Below, piece after piece: positions 29,555 to 38,541 of a DNA stretch of 64,000 bases; the stretch's first letter is position 1; every line of letters starts with the position of its first letter. This stretch comes from Clostridium sp. CM027. Lineage in GTDB: Bacteria; Bacillota; Clostridia; Clostridiales; Clostridiaceae. The notes under the pieces are model-generated. The model worked only from the letters and a program-made list of their open reading frames with translations. It was not told where the DNA came from and did no database searches. Where the stretch lies: assembly GCF_024730565.1 (NCBI RefSeq), contig NZ_CP077725.1, positions 2,356,001-2,420,000 of the forward strand, read 5' to 3'. The translations under genes were made by a program, and so were the position numbers.

Positions 29555-30538
29555 CTATTTTAAAATGTAGTTGTTTATTTCTTCATCAGTTGCAGGCGTT
29601 ATATCTATAAATTTATTTAAAGGCTGATCATAACTGCCATAACTAATAGATATATTTTTTTCATCCTTACCCTTACAATATCTCCCCGCAATTTTAGCTG
29701 CAAATTCAATATCTTCATTTGTCTCTTTGCCAATTATAGCAACAGTAGACCCATTATAATCCGCAGATAAGAATACTAAATCTTCCTGCGTTAAAAGTTG
29801 TTTTAATAATTCCCCCTCTTCCTGAGTTCTTGTAGATATAATCCTAGCATCCTTAGATACCTTAAAATGTCTTCCTATTTTTAATAATTCTAGATCTTTT
29901 TTTGATATATCTTCTTTATACTCGAAGAGGTCCTTAAGTCTTATAGAATAGTTAGGCTCCGTAAGTTTACATCCACCAGCAGGTGATGGATACTCTAGAA
30001 TACCCCACATTTGTGCTAGTTCCATTTGAGTCTTTCTGCTTCTCCCTTTTATATCCAAAAGAGCATTTCTATCTATTAACCCTTCAATCTCCATTTGAGT
30101 TGGATTAAGATTCTTAGCGCATAATGGTCTTAAGATTTTATCTCCTATACCCGATTCATTTTTCACTATATCTAAAGCTGATCTATTTTGCGACATAGGT
30201 CTTTGATTTAACACTTCTCCTGTTATAATAAAATCCGCATGAAATCTCTCTAATAGCTCTCCACTATATCTCATCATCATAGCATGGCAATCGATACAAG
30301 GATTCACATTCTTCCCATATCCATGTTTTGGATTTCTTACCATTTCAAAATGTTCATTTGAAAAGTCTATAACTTCTAATGGTATATCTATTTGTTTAAC
30401 GATTTTCAATGCATTTTCCTCATTGAAAAAGTGTGATTTAAAGCATATCCCAATGACTTCTATTCCCTGATCTTTTACAAGTTTTGCTGCTAATATACTA
30501 TCAAGGCCTCCAGAAATCATAGCCAAAGCTGTTGTCAT
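29555..30538 (-). CDS. PP-loop ATP pyrophosphatase, thiouridylase-like
   Basis: N-terminal adenine-nucleotide alpha-hydrolase with the PP-loop SGGLDS at about residues 9-14, then a domain with PCIDCH and PAGGCKLTEP, cysteines placed as in sulfur-transferring tRNA-thiolation enzymes (MnmA/ThiI relatives). The C-terminal 110 residues look like a separate domain of unknown role. Clostridial homologues are often named tRNA methyltransferase or thiouridylase without proof. ATG at 30538 with GAGAGG; substrate unknown. Confidence 0.75.
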   Translation of the reverse strand: MTTALAMISGGLDSILAAKLVKDQGIEVIGICFKSHFFNEENALKIVKQIDIPLEVIDFSNEHFEMVRNPKHGYGKNVNPCIDCHAMMMRYSGELLERFHADFIITGEVLNQRPMSQNRSALDIVKNESGIGDKILRPLCAKNLNPTQMEIEGLIDRNALLDIKGRSRKTQMELAQMWGILEYPSPAGGCKLTEPNYSIRLKDLFEYKEDISKKDLELLKIGRHFKVSKDARIISTRTQEEGELLKQLLTQEDLVFLSADYNGSTVAIIGKETNEDIEFAAKIAGRYCKGKDEKNISISYGSYDQPLNKFIDITPATDEEINNYILK

Positions 30539-30578
30539 AAGCAATACCTCTCTTTACTGTATTTTAATAATTCCTATT

Positions 30579-30612
30579 AAACCATCTCCTGCGGAGCTGA
30601 AATGTCGTTAAA
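30579..30612 (-). repeat. Dispersed intergenic element, copy 6 (short form)
   Basis: A short form identical to copy 2 except for one base (AAACCATCTCC). It begins four bases past the ddl stop and lies before the PP-loop gene. Confidence 0.85.
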
Positions 30613-30616
30613 ACTA

Positions 30617-31648
30617 CTATTTATTGTTCCTATTGATAGCCAATTCAATAAGTTCATCAATAAGCTTCACATAAGTTTTCCCTGTAGCTTGCCACATTTT
30701 AGGGTACATACTTATTTGAGTAAAACCCGGTATAGTATTAACTTCATTTAAATAAACTTCTTCTGTTTCTTTATCCACTAGGAAATCCACTCTTGCCATT
30801 CCAGCACAATCTAGTATTTTATAAATTTTTATAGCTTCATCTTTAATGGTCTGTAGCTTAGCTTCACAGAGCGCTGCAGGTATTAAAAGTTTAGATTCCT
30901 CGTTTTTATATTTAGCTTCATAATCATAAAATTCTTTTGCGGGGATTACTTCTCCCGGAATAGCCGCCTCAGGATAATCATTCCCTATTACAGCAACCTC
31001 AATTTCCCTTGCATTAATGGCCTGTTCAACTAAAATTTTTCTATCATATTTTAGAGCTTCTTCTACTCCAAGCATTAATTCATATTTGTTGTGTGCTTTT
31101 GTTATACCTACAGAGGACCCTCCATTAGACGGTTTAATAAATACTGGATAGCCCAATTTTTTTTCTATCTTTTCTATTAATATTTCTTTGTCTTTTGCAT
31201 GTTCGCTCGAATTTATTACCACATAATCAGCTTGCTTTACATTGAATTTTTCTAATAAGTATTTTGTATATACTTTATCCATGCAAATAGCAGAGGACAT
31301 TACTCCGGGACCCACGCAAGGAATATTGGATAATTTGCACATACCTTGAATAGTTCCATCTTCTCCAAATGAACCATGCAATACTGGGAATACTACATCC
31401 ACTTCTTTATTAAATATAATTTTTTGTCCCTCTGGCCTCTTATAATATTCGTCCTTTTCCCATTCACCATTCTCTATGTTATCTAATTTACCAGTATATT
31501 CAAACCATAGCCCATCCTTAGTTATTCCTATAGGGTATATATCATATTTTGTTTGATCAATATTTTTCAATACTGATGTTGCTGACATTCTCGAAACCTC
31601 ATGTTCTGTGGACTGACCACCAAATAACACTGCTATCTTCTTTTTCAT
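30617..31648 (-). CDS. ddl: D-alanine--D-alanine ligase
   Basis: Makes the D-Ala-D-Ala dipeptide of peptidoglycan. ATP-grasp enzyme with the N-terminal VLFGGQSTEHEVS, the central YPVFIKPSNGGSSVGI and the metal-binding NEVNTIPGFTQISMYPKM. 343 residues; ATG with AAGGAG. It appears to be its own unit, with palindromes in the upstream region. Confidence 0.96.
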   Translation of the reverse strand: MKKKIAVLFGGQSTEHEVSRMSATSVLKNIDQTKYDIYPIGITKDGLWFEYTGKLDNIENGEWEKDEYYKRPEGQKIIFNKEVDVVFPVLHGSFGEDGTIQGMCKLSNIPCVGPGVMSSAICMDKVYTKYLLEKFNVKQADYVVINSSEHAKDKEILIEKIEKKLGYPVFIKPSNGGSSVGITKAHNKYELMLGVEEALKYDRKILVEQAINAREIEVAVIGNDYPEAAIPGEVIPAKEFYDYEAKYKNEESKLLIPAALCEAKLQTIKDEAIKIYKILDCAGMARVDFLVDKETEEVYLNEVNTIPGFTQISMYPKMWQATGKTYVKLIDELIELAINRNNK

Positions 31649-31695
31649 TAACGCTCACTCCTTATAACCATAGTAACCATTTTCCAAATAAATTT

Positions 31696-31729
31696 AGTAT
31701 TACATACTAGTTTTTTAGTATATAATACT
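31696..31729 (-). promoter_or_regulatory. Two AGTAT-N3-ATACT palindromes upstream of ddl
   Basis: AGTAT TAC ATACT (31696-31708) and AGTAT ATA ATACT (31717-31729) have centres exactly 21 bases apart, two helical turns. A third half site follows at 31740. The arrangement looks like tandem operators for a dimeric regulator. Confidence 0.4.
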
Positions 31730-31840
31730 AAATTTTTTTAGTATTGTATCATATTATATCATTTTTATCTATTCCTTTGTATTTTAATTTTCAAAACTCA
31801 CTTTCTCTAATAACACCACTCAAAATTATAATGGCAAATT

Positions 31841-31954
31841 AAATCATCTCCTGGGTCGCTGCATAGCTTCGAAGAAGATGAATTGACGACTTCAGAAGGA
31901 GATTTATACTCCACTTATAGAAGTGGGATACTTCCCGTCTGAAACGTCGTTAAA
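31841..31954 (-). repeat. Dispersed intergenic element, copy 7 (long form)
   Basis: Long form about 114 bases, closely matching copy 3, including GCTTCGAAGAAGATG, GACGACTTCAGAAGGAGATT and CCACTTATAGAAGTGGGA. It lies between the ypeB terminator and the ddl upstream region. Confidence 0.85.
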
Positions 31955-31960
31955 ACAACT

Positions 31961-32015
31961 CAATTAAAGAGAGGATATACGTGCATAAATCGCACATATA
32001 TCCTCTCTTTAATTG
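31961..32015 (-). terminator. Long hairpin terminator after ypeB
   Basis: CAATTAAAGAGAGGATATA-type arm at 31961-31979 pairs with TATATCCTCTCTTTAATTG at 31997-32015; a very stable stem near the ypeB 3' end. Confidence 0.75.
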
Positions 32016-32058
32016 ACTACTACATGTAATATTTTCGTCCTCTTAACCTTTTATTATA

Positions 32059-33429
32059 CTAAATAGTTAACTTGCCATTAGGCGTGTCTATTATTTCCAT
32101 TATTCTTTCTTCATAACCAGTATCAGCATTAATGTACACTATAAAATTTTTCTCCTTATATAACCCTAAAAACTCATAGCACAATACTTCTTTATTAGTC
32201 TCGGTTGGTATGACAGCCAAACTAATTTTATTTATTTTCAGCCTTTTACCAACCTTTTCTTGCGCTTTTGCTGCTGTTACTTTTGGTTTAACGTTCTTCC
32301 TTTTTTCAACATGAGAAATTAGAAATTTTTCAGATTCAATTCCTATAATACTACCATCGTCTAGCGCAATCTTAAGCTTTACTTGATCTGGATAAATCGC
32401 CACTTCTCCTTGTTTATACACATAACTTACCACTACTGTATTATCATAATTCAGCACGTATGTAGACTCCATATTTTTATATCCTATTTTACTAATAAAC
32501 TTACTTCCACTTTGTATTGCCTTATCAGCATTCAAAGTTGGTTTTCCTATAGCCCTATTATCTAATAAATATACTATTCTACCTCCATTTTTACTTACTT
32601 CTATTACTGCTTTACCATCACCTTTACCTCTACCTTTAAATGTTACATGAAAGTTGTAAGCAGGTATTTTAGTCTTCCCTTCTTGTGGGTTACTTTCAAT
32701 GCTTTCAATTTTATCTTCTCCAAATATATTTTTTATTATCTTGATTGCTTCTTTTTCGCTTACTTCCTTTTGGGACATTATTTTAGGCTTTATTTCTAAT
32801 ACATTATCTGAGAAAGGCCCATCATAAATTAATGCTGGATACTGAACTATTTGTTTTTGTATACCCGTGAATTTTTCAGTCACAAGGCTCTTACCCTCTT
32901 TTGCAAATACTCCACTACTTTTTTTCCTAATCTCTCCCCATTTGACTTTACCTTCATTTATTTCAGAAAGCACTCCATTTAATTGTTCCTGGAGCGTATA
33001 CGATTGCATCTCTAATTTGTCAATTAATTCATATTCCTTATCATTAAGTTCCTTTCCTTCTGATGATGCTTTGCCTAAAGTGTAGCAGAAATCTCCTACT
33101 TGAGTTAAAAATTCACTAGTATCCGAAATAACTGATTGTTCGAGTGGCAACGAATGTAATTTATCATTTGCGGTGGCTGAATGTCTAAATATTTCTTCAA
33201 AGACTACTATGCTCTGTTCTCTAGACCCCACAATAGCAGATTTACCTAGGTTTACCCTTATATTTTGTACAGAACTAACAAGTTCATACATATTTTTACT
33301 ATATTGACCTTGAAGATAATTTCTATAATCTAATCTTTCCAAAAACATTAGTATAGCAAAAGTAGTTGAAAATACAACAATTATAGTTACAACACTTGTA
33401 TACAAAATTCTTTTCTTTAGCATTTTCAT
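32059..33429 (-). CDS. ypeB: Germination protein YpeB
   Basis: Spore protein needed to place or stabilise the cortex-lytic enzyme SleB. 456 residues: an N-terminal membrane anchor (about residues 8-28), a helical YpeB domain, and PepSY-like repeats in the C-terminal half (for example SQKEVSEKEAIKIIKNIFG and VTAAKAQEKVGKRLKI). ATG with GGGAGGG. sleB, its usual partner gene in Bacillus, is not in this window. Confidence 0.88.
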   Translation of the reverse strand: MKMLKKRILYTSVVTIIVVFSTTFAILMFLERLDYRNYLQGQYSKNMYELVSSVQNIRVNLGKSAIVGSREQSIVVFEEIFRHSATANDKLHSLPLEQSVISDTSEFLTQVGDFCYTLGKASSEGKELNDKEYELIDKLEMQSYTLQEQLNGVLSEINEGKVKWGEIRKKSSGVFAKEGKSLVTEKFTGIQKQIVQYPALIYDGPFSDNVLEIKPKIMSQKEVSEKEAIKIIKNIFGEDKIESIESNPQEGKTKIPAYNFHVTFKGRGKGDGKAVIEVSKNGGRIVYLLDNRAIGKPTLNADKAIQSGSKFISKIGYKNMESTYVLNYDNTVVVSYVYKQGEVAIYPDQVKLKIALDDGSIIGIESEKFLISHVEKRKNVKPKVTAAKAQEKVGKRLKINKISLAVIPTETNKEVLCYEFLGLYKEKNFIVYINADTGYEERIMEIIDTPNGKLTI

Positions 33430-33458
33430 ATGTTTCCCTCCCGGTATTCTTCATAAGG

Positions 33459-33476
33459 GGATAATAATTATTATCC
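33459..33476. repeat. Perfect 18-base palindrome between spoIIR and ypeB
   Basis: GGATAATAATTATTATCC, a perfect inverted repeat, about 30 bases upstream of the ypeB ATG. No T run follows, so it is more likely a protein-binding site or an mRNA hairpin than a terminator. Confidence 0.5.
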
Positions 33477-33501
33477 TCCTAGTAGTCTTCTAGATATTTT
33501 T

Positions 33502-34131
33502 TCAACTAAATAATTTGTTAAAAATCTCGCCAATTTTAAATTTAACAACTATTTTTTTATTATTTACAGTATTATCTACCAAATTATACTCATCATCCGA
33601 CAATACTGTTTTCATTTCTTTTTCCGTTTTTTCATATGATACATTTCCTTTAGTAATATCTACAAAACATAATGGTGGAAACATAACACACCACCAGTTT
33701 TGGCCTGTGCCAGTTCCAATAATAATTCTGTAAGCCTCATATTTACCTTGAGGCAAAGTTATATTTCCGTAGGTTTTAACTGGAAAGTTTTCCTCTGAAA
33801 GTGTCGATGCTACGGAATATTTAAACCCATTTTTCTTTATAACCGTTTCCGCAATTTTTTTAATGTTTTTATTTTCATTCTTTATAATCTTTCTTGATTC
33901 TTCTATGCTCTTGCAATCCTTAAGTTTTGGTGATATATATTTTAAAACAGAATCTCTTACTTTTAATTTTAACTTTTGATCTGTTTTGTCATCACTATTA
34001 GCTATTACATGAAACCTTATAAGTTTACCAGCAACATCACTTTGGTTTACTTTTCCACTCATATTATTTGTATTTAAAGCTATGGAAATTAAAATAATTA
34101 TGGTAATGCTTGTTAATATAAATTTTTTCAT
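33502..34131 (-). CDS. spoIIR: Stage II sporulation protein R
   Basis: Secreted forespore signal that triggers SpoIIGA to process pro-sigma-E in the mother cell. N-terminal signal segment (about 4-20) and the family motifs IRFHVIANSDDKTDQKLKLK and NWWCVMFPPLCFVD. 209 residues; ATG with GGGGGG. It lies downstream of the germination receptor operon and upstream of ypeB. Confidence 0.95.
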   Translation of the reverse strand: MKKFILTSITIIILISIALNTNNMSGKVNQSDVAGKLIRFHVIANSDDKTDQKLKLKVRDSVLKYISPKLKDCKSIEESRKIIKNENKNIKKIAETVIKKNGFKYSVASTLSEENFPVKTYGNITLPQGKYEAYRIIIGTGTGQNWWCVMFPPLCFVDITKGNVSYEKTEKEMKTVLSDDEYNLVDNTVNNKKIVVKFKIGEIFNKLFS

Positions 34132-34192
34132 GTTTATCCCCCCCGGATATAATGATTCACATTAAAAGTATTAACATATTATGCAATTTTAT

Positions 34193-35374
34193 TCATTGAA
34201 CTGCTCCGATTCTTCGAATTTTAGTATTAACAGTCACATTTACTGTTGCATTTTTATATTTCCCATCCCAATCCTTTTCTATTTTGTTCCATAACGAAGG
34301 GTTAAATTTTTCAATATTTTCACGGGTTCCAAATGGATCTATCTCAAATCTTTTTATAGCAATTCCCATGTTTTTTTCACATTCTTCACTAATTGACTTA
34401 TTAAAAGTATTTTGCAGTCTTTGCAACTCACCTTTTTCAAGTATTCTTTTACCTACATAATAGCCACCCAGCTGACCCTCAAGGCTTATATCTATATCAA
34501 TAGCTAACTTACCTCCTTCCTGCGTAACTTTCATTTTCCTTTCATATCCGTCTATTATATAATCAACAGGGTGTCCTTCCATGTATATAACTTTTTTACC
34601 AGCTTTAAACTTCCCACTTAACAATTGGATATCCATCAGCTCGATTGGCGTAAAATATCCTTTTAATTCATAATCTTTAATTATAGCAGCACCAGTTAAA
34701 ATCAATTCTTTTTTCCCCTTATCTAAAGTTATTCTAGGTAGTAACGCACTTCCATTTTCGCTTAAAAGAATAAGAAATTCATTTAAATTTATGCTCATAA
34801 TTCTAGAATTTCTCTTGCTGTTATCCATAAGTCCAGAAATATAATATTGGGTGCTATTTTCTGTCATAGGTTTAAATTTTATATAGTCTTCAGCTATGCC
34901 TTCCGAAACAACTACCTGAAGCATTCTATTTATGCTAGGATTTCGTTGCATATAATCCACAATCTCTTTGACAGTATCTTTATATTTTAATACATCATCG
35001 CTTAATATAAGTAACTTAGCATGCCCCATATATATATCTCTACTACTTTTAGCTATGGCTTCTGACGCAGCATCCTCCATAGAGGATGCCTGCGTATTAA
35101 TGTATTTTTCCTGTGGACTCCCACCTTTATCCCCCCCTATCACACTCATGTCTGGAAATCCATAAGTTACATCAATTTTTTTAATCTTCGCCTCAGCAAA
35201 TGGTTCTTCCGGATTAATACTTTTTAATTCCTTTTCTTTATCAATATCTTCCCCTGCGTCAACAGCTATAGTAGATATGAAATTAAGCCTATCTATTTCT
35301 ACTTTATCCCAGCATCCGCTAAGCAACATACAGCTTAAGATAACCGGTAAAACCTTCTTAAATTTCATCCGCAC
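34193..35374 (-). CDS. Spore germination receptor subunit C (GerAC family lipoprotein)
   Basis: Outer-face lipoprotein of a nutrient germinant receptor in the spore inner membrane. Signal peptide with the lipobox LLSGC, modified Cys at residue 21, followed by WDKVEID, the usual start of mature GerC proteins. 393 residues. Overlaps the end of the GerB gene by 17 bases. Start taken as GTG at 35374; the ATG two codons later is possible. Confidence 0.92.
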   Translation of the reverse strand: MRMKFKKVLPVILSCMLLSGCWDKVEIDRLNFISTIAVDAGEDIDKEKELKSINPEEPFAEAKIKKIDVTYGFPDMSVIGGDKGGSPQEKYINTQASSMEDAASEAIAKSSRDIYMGHAKLLILSDDVLKYKDTVKEIVDYMQRNPSINRMLQVVVSEGIAEDYIKFKPMTENSTQYYISGLMDNSKRNSRIMSINLNEFLILLSENGSALLPRITLDKGKKELILTGAAIIKDYELKGYFTPIELMDIQLLSGKFKAGKKVIYMEGHPVDYIIDGYERKMKVTQEGGKLAIDIDISLEGQLGGYYVGKRILEKGELQRLQNTFNKSISEECEKNMGIAIKRFEIDPFGTRENIEKFNPSLWNKIEKDWDGKYKNATVNVTVNTKIRRIGAVQ

Positions 35375-36479
35375 TTTTCCGCCCCCCTTTACCCTTACTT
35401 TTACATTTACCTACCAATAAGATGAGTATCGGCAAGAGTAGAAAAAGAAATATCGCCGTTAATATAACTGGTGTCGTTTTAAATTGCAAAGCATAAAGTT
35501 CTGCTATATTTTGTGGATATAGTGCTACGACATAAATAATAGGCATAATTAAAAGTGAAGATAGTTTAATATCTTTCAATTTAAATACATTTTTTACAAT
35601 CTCCCCCGAAAAGAAATAAGCATTAACAAAGGTGGCGAAATAAAAAAATATCCAGAACGCCATTACTATTCCTTCCCACCGTTCTATAAATGAACCTGGT
35701 ATATATAATGATCTTATCATGGAAATAGTTGGCCATAATAAAATTCTACTCTGCGATTTAGAGAACACCGCTAAAACAAGTATCATTACAATTAGATAAA
35801 AGATTGTTACAAACATAATACTCTTTTTTAACACACGGGGTGAATTGCTCTTATTCTTAACATAAGGGAGAATAAGGTAGGCTATTTCAATCCCACCAAA
35901 ACAGAATAAAATATACCTAGAAGCCCTAAAGTAATCGGACGGCTTATTATTAAGTACTGGTAATAAATTTGTAAAATCTGCATTTATTGCGATAAGTATG
36001 AAAACTGTAAAAGCGGGAATAAACATAATCCAAAATACAATTTCATTAAACTTAACTAAATCACATATTTCACCTCTAACTAAGTAAGTTCCTGTTAAAA
36101 TAGTAATCATCAAAATAAATTCTGTAGGAGTTCGCCTTAATAAATGTAATTTAATTACTTCAGCAAACTCCCTCATTCCAAGAGAAGCAATAAATATACT
36201 ATAAATTGCAAATGTAATCCCAAATATGCCTCCAAGAAGCTTTCCAAAATTATTCTGCAATATATTTGTAAGTTCTTCAAAATCGTTTTTATCCATAACC
36301 ATGTACATAAGATACAGTAATAAAAAAACAACTATTCCGCCGGCTAAAGTAACTATCCACGCGTCACTACCTACTTTATCTATGACTTCTCTTGGGCTGG
36401 AAAATATCCCTACGCCTACTATAGCTACCACTACAGTAGTAAACAACCCAAAGTCTCCAATTATCTTTTTATCTCTCAT
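35358..36479 (-). CDS. Spore germination receptor subunit B (GerAB family)
   Basis: Amino-acid-permease-like membrane subunit believed to bind the germinant. 373 residues with about ten hydrophobic helices; the N-terminal VGVGIFSSPREVID segment is typical. ATG with AAAGGGA. Middle gene of the A-B-C operon. The germinant cannot be predicted. Confidence 0.93.
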   Translation of the reverse strand: MRDKKIIGDFGLFTTVVVAIVGVGIFSSPREVIDKVGSDAWIVTLAGGIVVFLLLYLMYMVMDKNDFEELTNILQNNFGKLLGGIFGITFAIYSIFIASLGMREFAEVIKLHLLRRTPTEFILMITILTGTYLVRGEICDLVKFNEIVFWIMFIPAFTVFILIAINADFTNLLPVLNNKPSDYFRASRYILFCFGGIEIAYLILPYVKNKSNSPRVLKKSIMFVTIFYLIVMILVLAVFSKSQSRILLWPTISMIRSLYIPGSFIERWEGIVMAFWIFFYFATFVNAYFFSGEIVKNVFKLKDIKLSSLLIMPIIYVVALYPQNIAELYALQFKTTPVILTAIFLFLLLPILILLVGKCKSKGKGGRKSADEI

Positions 36480-36515
36480 AATATCCCTTTAGCCTCCACA
36501 TAAAAGATGTACAAA

Positions 36516-37976
36516 TTATTTTTGTCTTATCTTATCTCCCGTTTTCATATATTTAGGCCTCTCTTTTAGAGAAGATATTGGCGCTCTAATATACATGTCT
36601 TTTAAATCCTTAATGTTAATATCCACCGCTGGCGCTAAATAAGGTATTCCAAAACTTTTCATCCTAACTAGGTGAATTAGAAGTATAATGAGCCCAATCA
36701 TTATTCCATAAAATCCTACAATTGCCGCCGCAATAATAAGCAGAAACCTGACAAGTCTAAAAGCTGTAGTAACTTCATAATTAGGAGTTACAAATGTAGT
36801 AATAGCTGTAATTGCCACAATAATTGTCATAATTGGACTAACTATTCCCGCACTCACTGCAGATTGCCCTATAACAAGTCCTCCTACTATTCCAATAGTA
36901 GCTCCAATGGGCCTCGGTAATCTAACCACAGCTTCCATAAGAAGCGCTAAGAATAATTCCATAATTATAGCCTCTACAAATGCAGGAAATGGCACTCCTT
37001 CCCTAGAAGCTGCTATAGCATAAGCTAATTTAGTAGGTATTATAGCTGTATGAAAAGAGGTAATTGCTACATAAAGTGCTGGTGCAGTAAGAGAAATAAA
37101 TATAGAAAGCATTCTAATAACTCTAACCATAGAACTATGCATCCACCTTTGATAATAATCATCTGGGGATTGAAATAAATTAGGTAATGTAGCTGGAACA
37201 ACAATTGCAAAAGGAGAATTATCTACAACCAATGCTACTCTACCTTCATATAAAGCTGCTGCTACTACGTCTGGTCTCTCTGTACTTTGTATTTGAGGAA
37301 ATGGAGAATATTTATTATCCTCTATTAGCTGCTCGATGTAAGCACTATCAAAAACTGCATCGATGTTTATTCTTTCTATTCTATCCTCAAGTTCTTGAAG
37401 TACTTCTTTATTTACTATATCGTCAATATACATAATAGCCACATCGGTTTTCGATCTAGTTCCTATAGCTTTAGGTTTAATTCTTAGCTTTGTATCTCTA
37501 ATTCGCCTTCTAATTAATGCCGTATTGAATCTTATAGTTTCTGTAAATCCTTCTCTCGCTCCTCTAATTACCGTTTCACCAGATGGATCACCTACCCCTC
37601 TAGCAGGCCAATCTCGGGTAGCAATAACATATGCGCAATTTAGTTCATCTATAAACATTAATGTGTCCCCAGAAAGGGCAGCATTAACTCCTTCACTTAA
37701 TTTTTTCACTTCCCGCATATCAGTCACTGCAAGTACAGTGTCTTTTATTTCCTCTACATTCTCTATCCCCTTTGACCATAACATTAATGGCTCTAATACA
37801 TAATGATTGAGTAGCTGGTTATTTGCCATCCCATCAATGTAAACTAATGCGGCTTTCCACTCTCCCACATTAAAAATTCTAAAAATAACATCTGAATTAT
37901 CTTGTAAAAGTTCTTTTAAGTACTCTATATTTTTTCCTGCATCAAGTTCAATTTTATCATTAATGCTCTCTTTCAT
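36516..37976 (-). CDS. Spore germination receptor subunit A (GerAA family)
   Basis: Channel-like subunit of the germinant receptor. A large soluble N-terminal part (GDTLMFIDEL and SRTKTDVAIMYIDD-like motifs) is followed by four or five membrane helices with PFPAFVEAIIMELFLALLME and RLPRPIGATIGIVGGLVIGQ. I start at ATG 37976 because AAGGA is too close to the GTG at 37985. First gene of the receptor operon. Confidence 0.94.
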   Translation of the reverse strand: MKESINDKIELDAGKNIEYLKELLQDNSDVIFRIFNVGEWKAALVYIDGMANNQLLNHYVLEPLMLWSKGIENVEEIKDTVLAVTDMREVKKLSEGVNAALSGDTLMFIDELNCAYVIATRDWPARGVGDPSGETVIRGAREGFTETIRFNTALIRRRIRDTKLRIKPKAIGTRSKTDVAIMYIDDIVNKEVLQELEDRIERINIDAVFDSAYIEQLIEDNKYSPFPQIQSTERPDVVAAALYEGRVALVVDNSPFAIVVPATLPNLFQSPDDYYQRWMHSSMVRVIRMLSIFISLTAPALYVAITSFHTAIIPTKLAYAIAASREGVPFPAFVEAIIMELFLALLMEAVVRLPRPIGATIGIVGGLVIGQSAVSAGIVSPIMTIIVAITAITTFVTPNYEVTTAFRLVRFLLIIAAAIVGFYGIMIGLIILLIHLVRMKSFGIPYLAPAVDINIKDLKDMYIRAPISSLKERPKYMKTGDKIRQK

Positions 37977-38016
37977 ATCCTTCACTTCCTTATATGTATT
38001 GATCGACTATAGCCTT

Positions 38017-38168
38017 AACTCATCTCCTGGGTCGCTGCAACATATTCGTAGAAAATGCATTAACGACTTCAGCAGGAGATTTATACCTCTACTGAAGTTT
38101 TCTATTTACTAGGACATATAACTCCCATTTATAGAAGCGGGAAACTTTCCTTCTGAAATGTCGTTAAA
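38017..38168 (-). repeat. Dispersed intergenic element, copy 8 (longest form)
   Basis: About 152 bases: a long form with about 35 extra bases in the middle (TTTTCTATTTACTAGGACAT region). Its TTTAACGAC end contains the stop of the 63-residue membrane protein gene. It fills most of the gap upstream of the GerA operon. Confidence 0.8.
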
Positions 38169-38355
38169 ATATCCACCTCAGTGTAAATAGAACGATAGCT
38201 GTAATAATTGCAAGCCATCCTAAGACACGCGCTTTTTTACTAATAATTCCCATTCCAGATTTCTTAAAGTTTCTCACATCCACAGCAAGTACAACGGCGC
38301 CTTGAACTACCATCATTGTAAGAAAATAGATATCAAACAACTCTAAAACTCTCAT
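38164..38355 (-). CDS. Small two-helix membrane protein (CLC_0170-type)
   Basis: 63 residues with two hydrophobic helices (about 10-28 and 44-62) separated by a basic loop (RNFKKSGMG, SKKAR). ATG with AGGGAG. Small proteins of this shape near germination genes in clostridia are grouped as CLC_0170; the function is unknown. Its TAA stop is supplied by copy 8 of the dispersed repeat. Confidence 0.75.
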   Translation of the reverse strand: MRVLELFDIYFLTMMVVQGAVVLAVDVRNFKKSGMGIISKKARVLGWLAIITAIVLFTLRWIF

Positions 38356-38480
38356 ACCTTTACTCCCTATTTTAGTATAATTATCAAAACAATATAAACT
38401 TTATGATTAAGCAACTTACCCTACTTTGTTTTAACTAGCTTTTACGACACTGGTAGAAAATATTCACTTATATAAATATA

Positions 38481-38518
38481 AAAACGCGCAAAAACCACAA
38501 AGGGTTTTTACACGTTCT
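38481..38518 (-). terminator. Terminator after ispE
   Basis: Minus-strand AACGTGTAAAAACC pairs with GGTTTTTGCGCGTT through G-T wobbles, then TTTATAT. Confidence 0.7.
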
Positions 38519-38541
38519 TATATTTCACTATAAAATTATAT

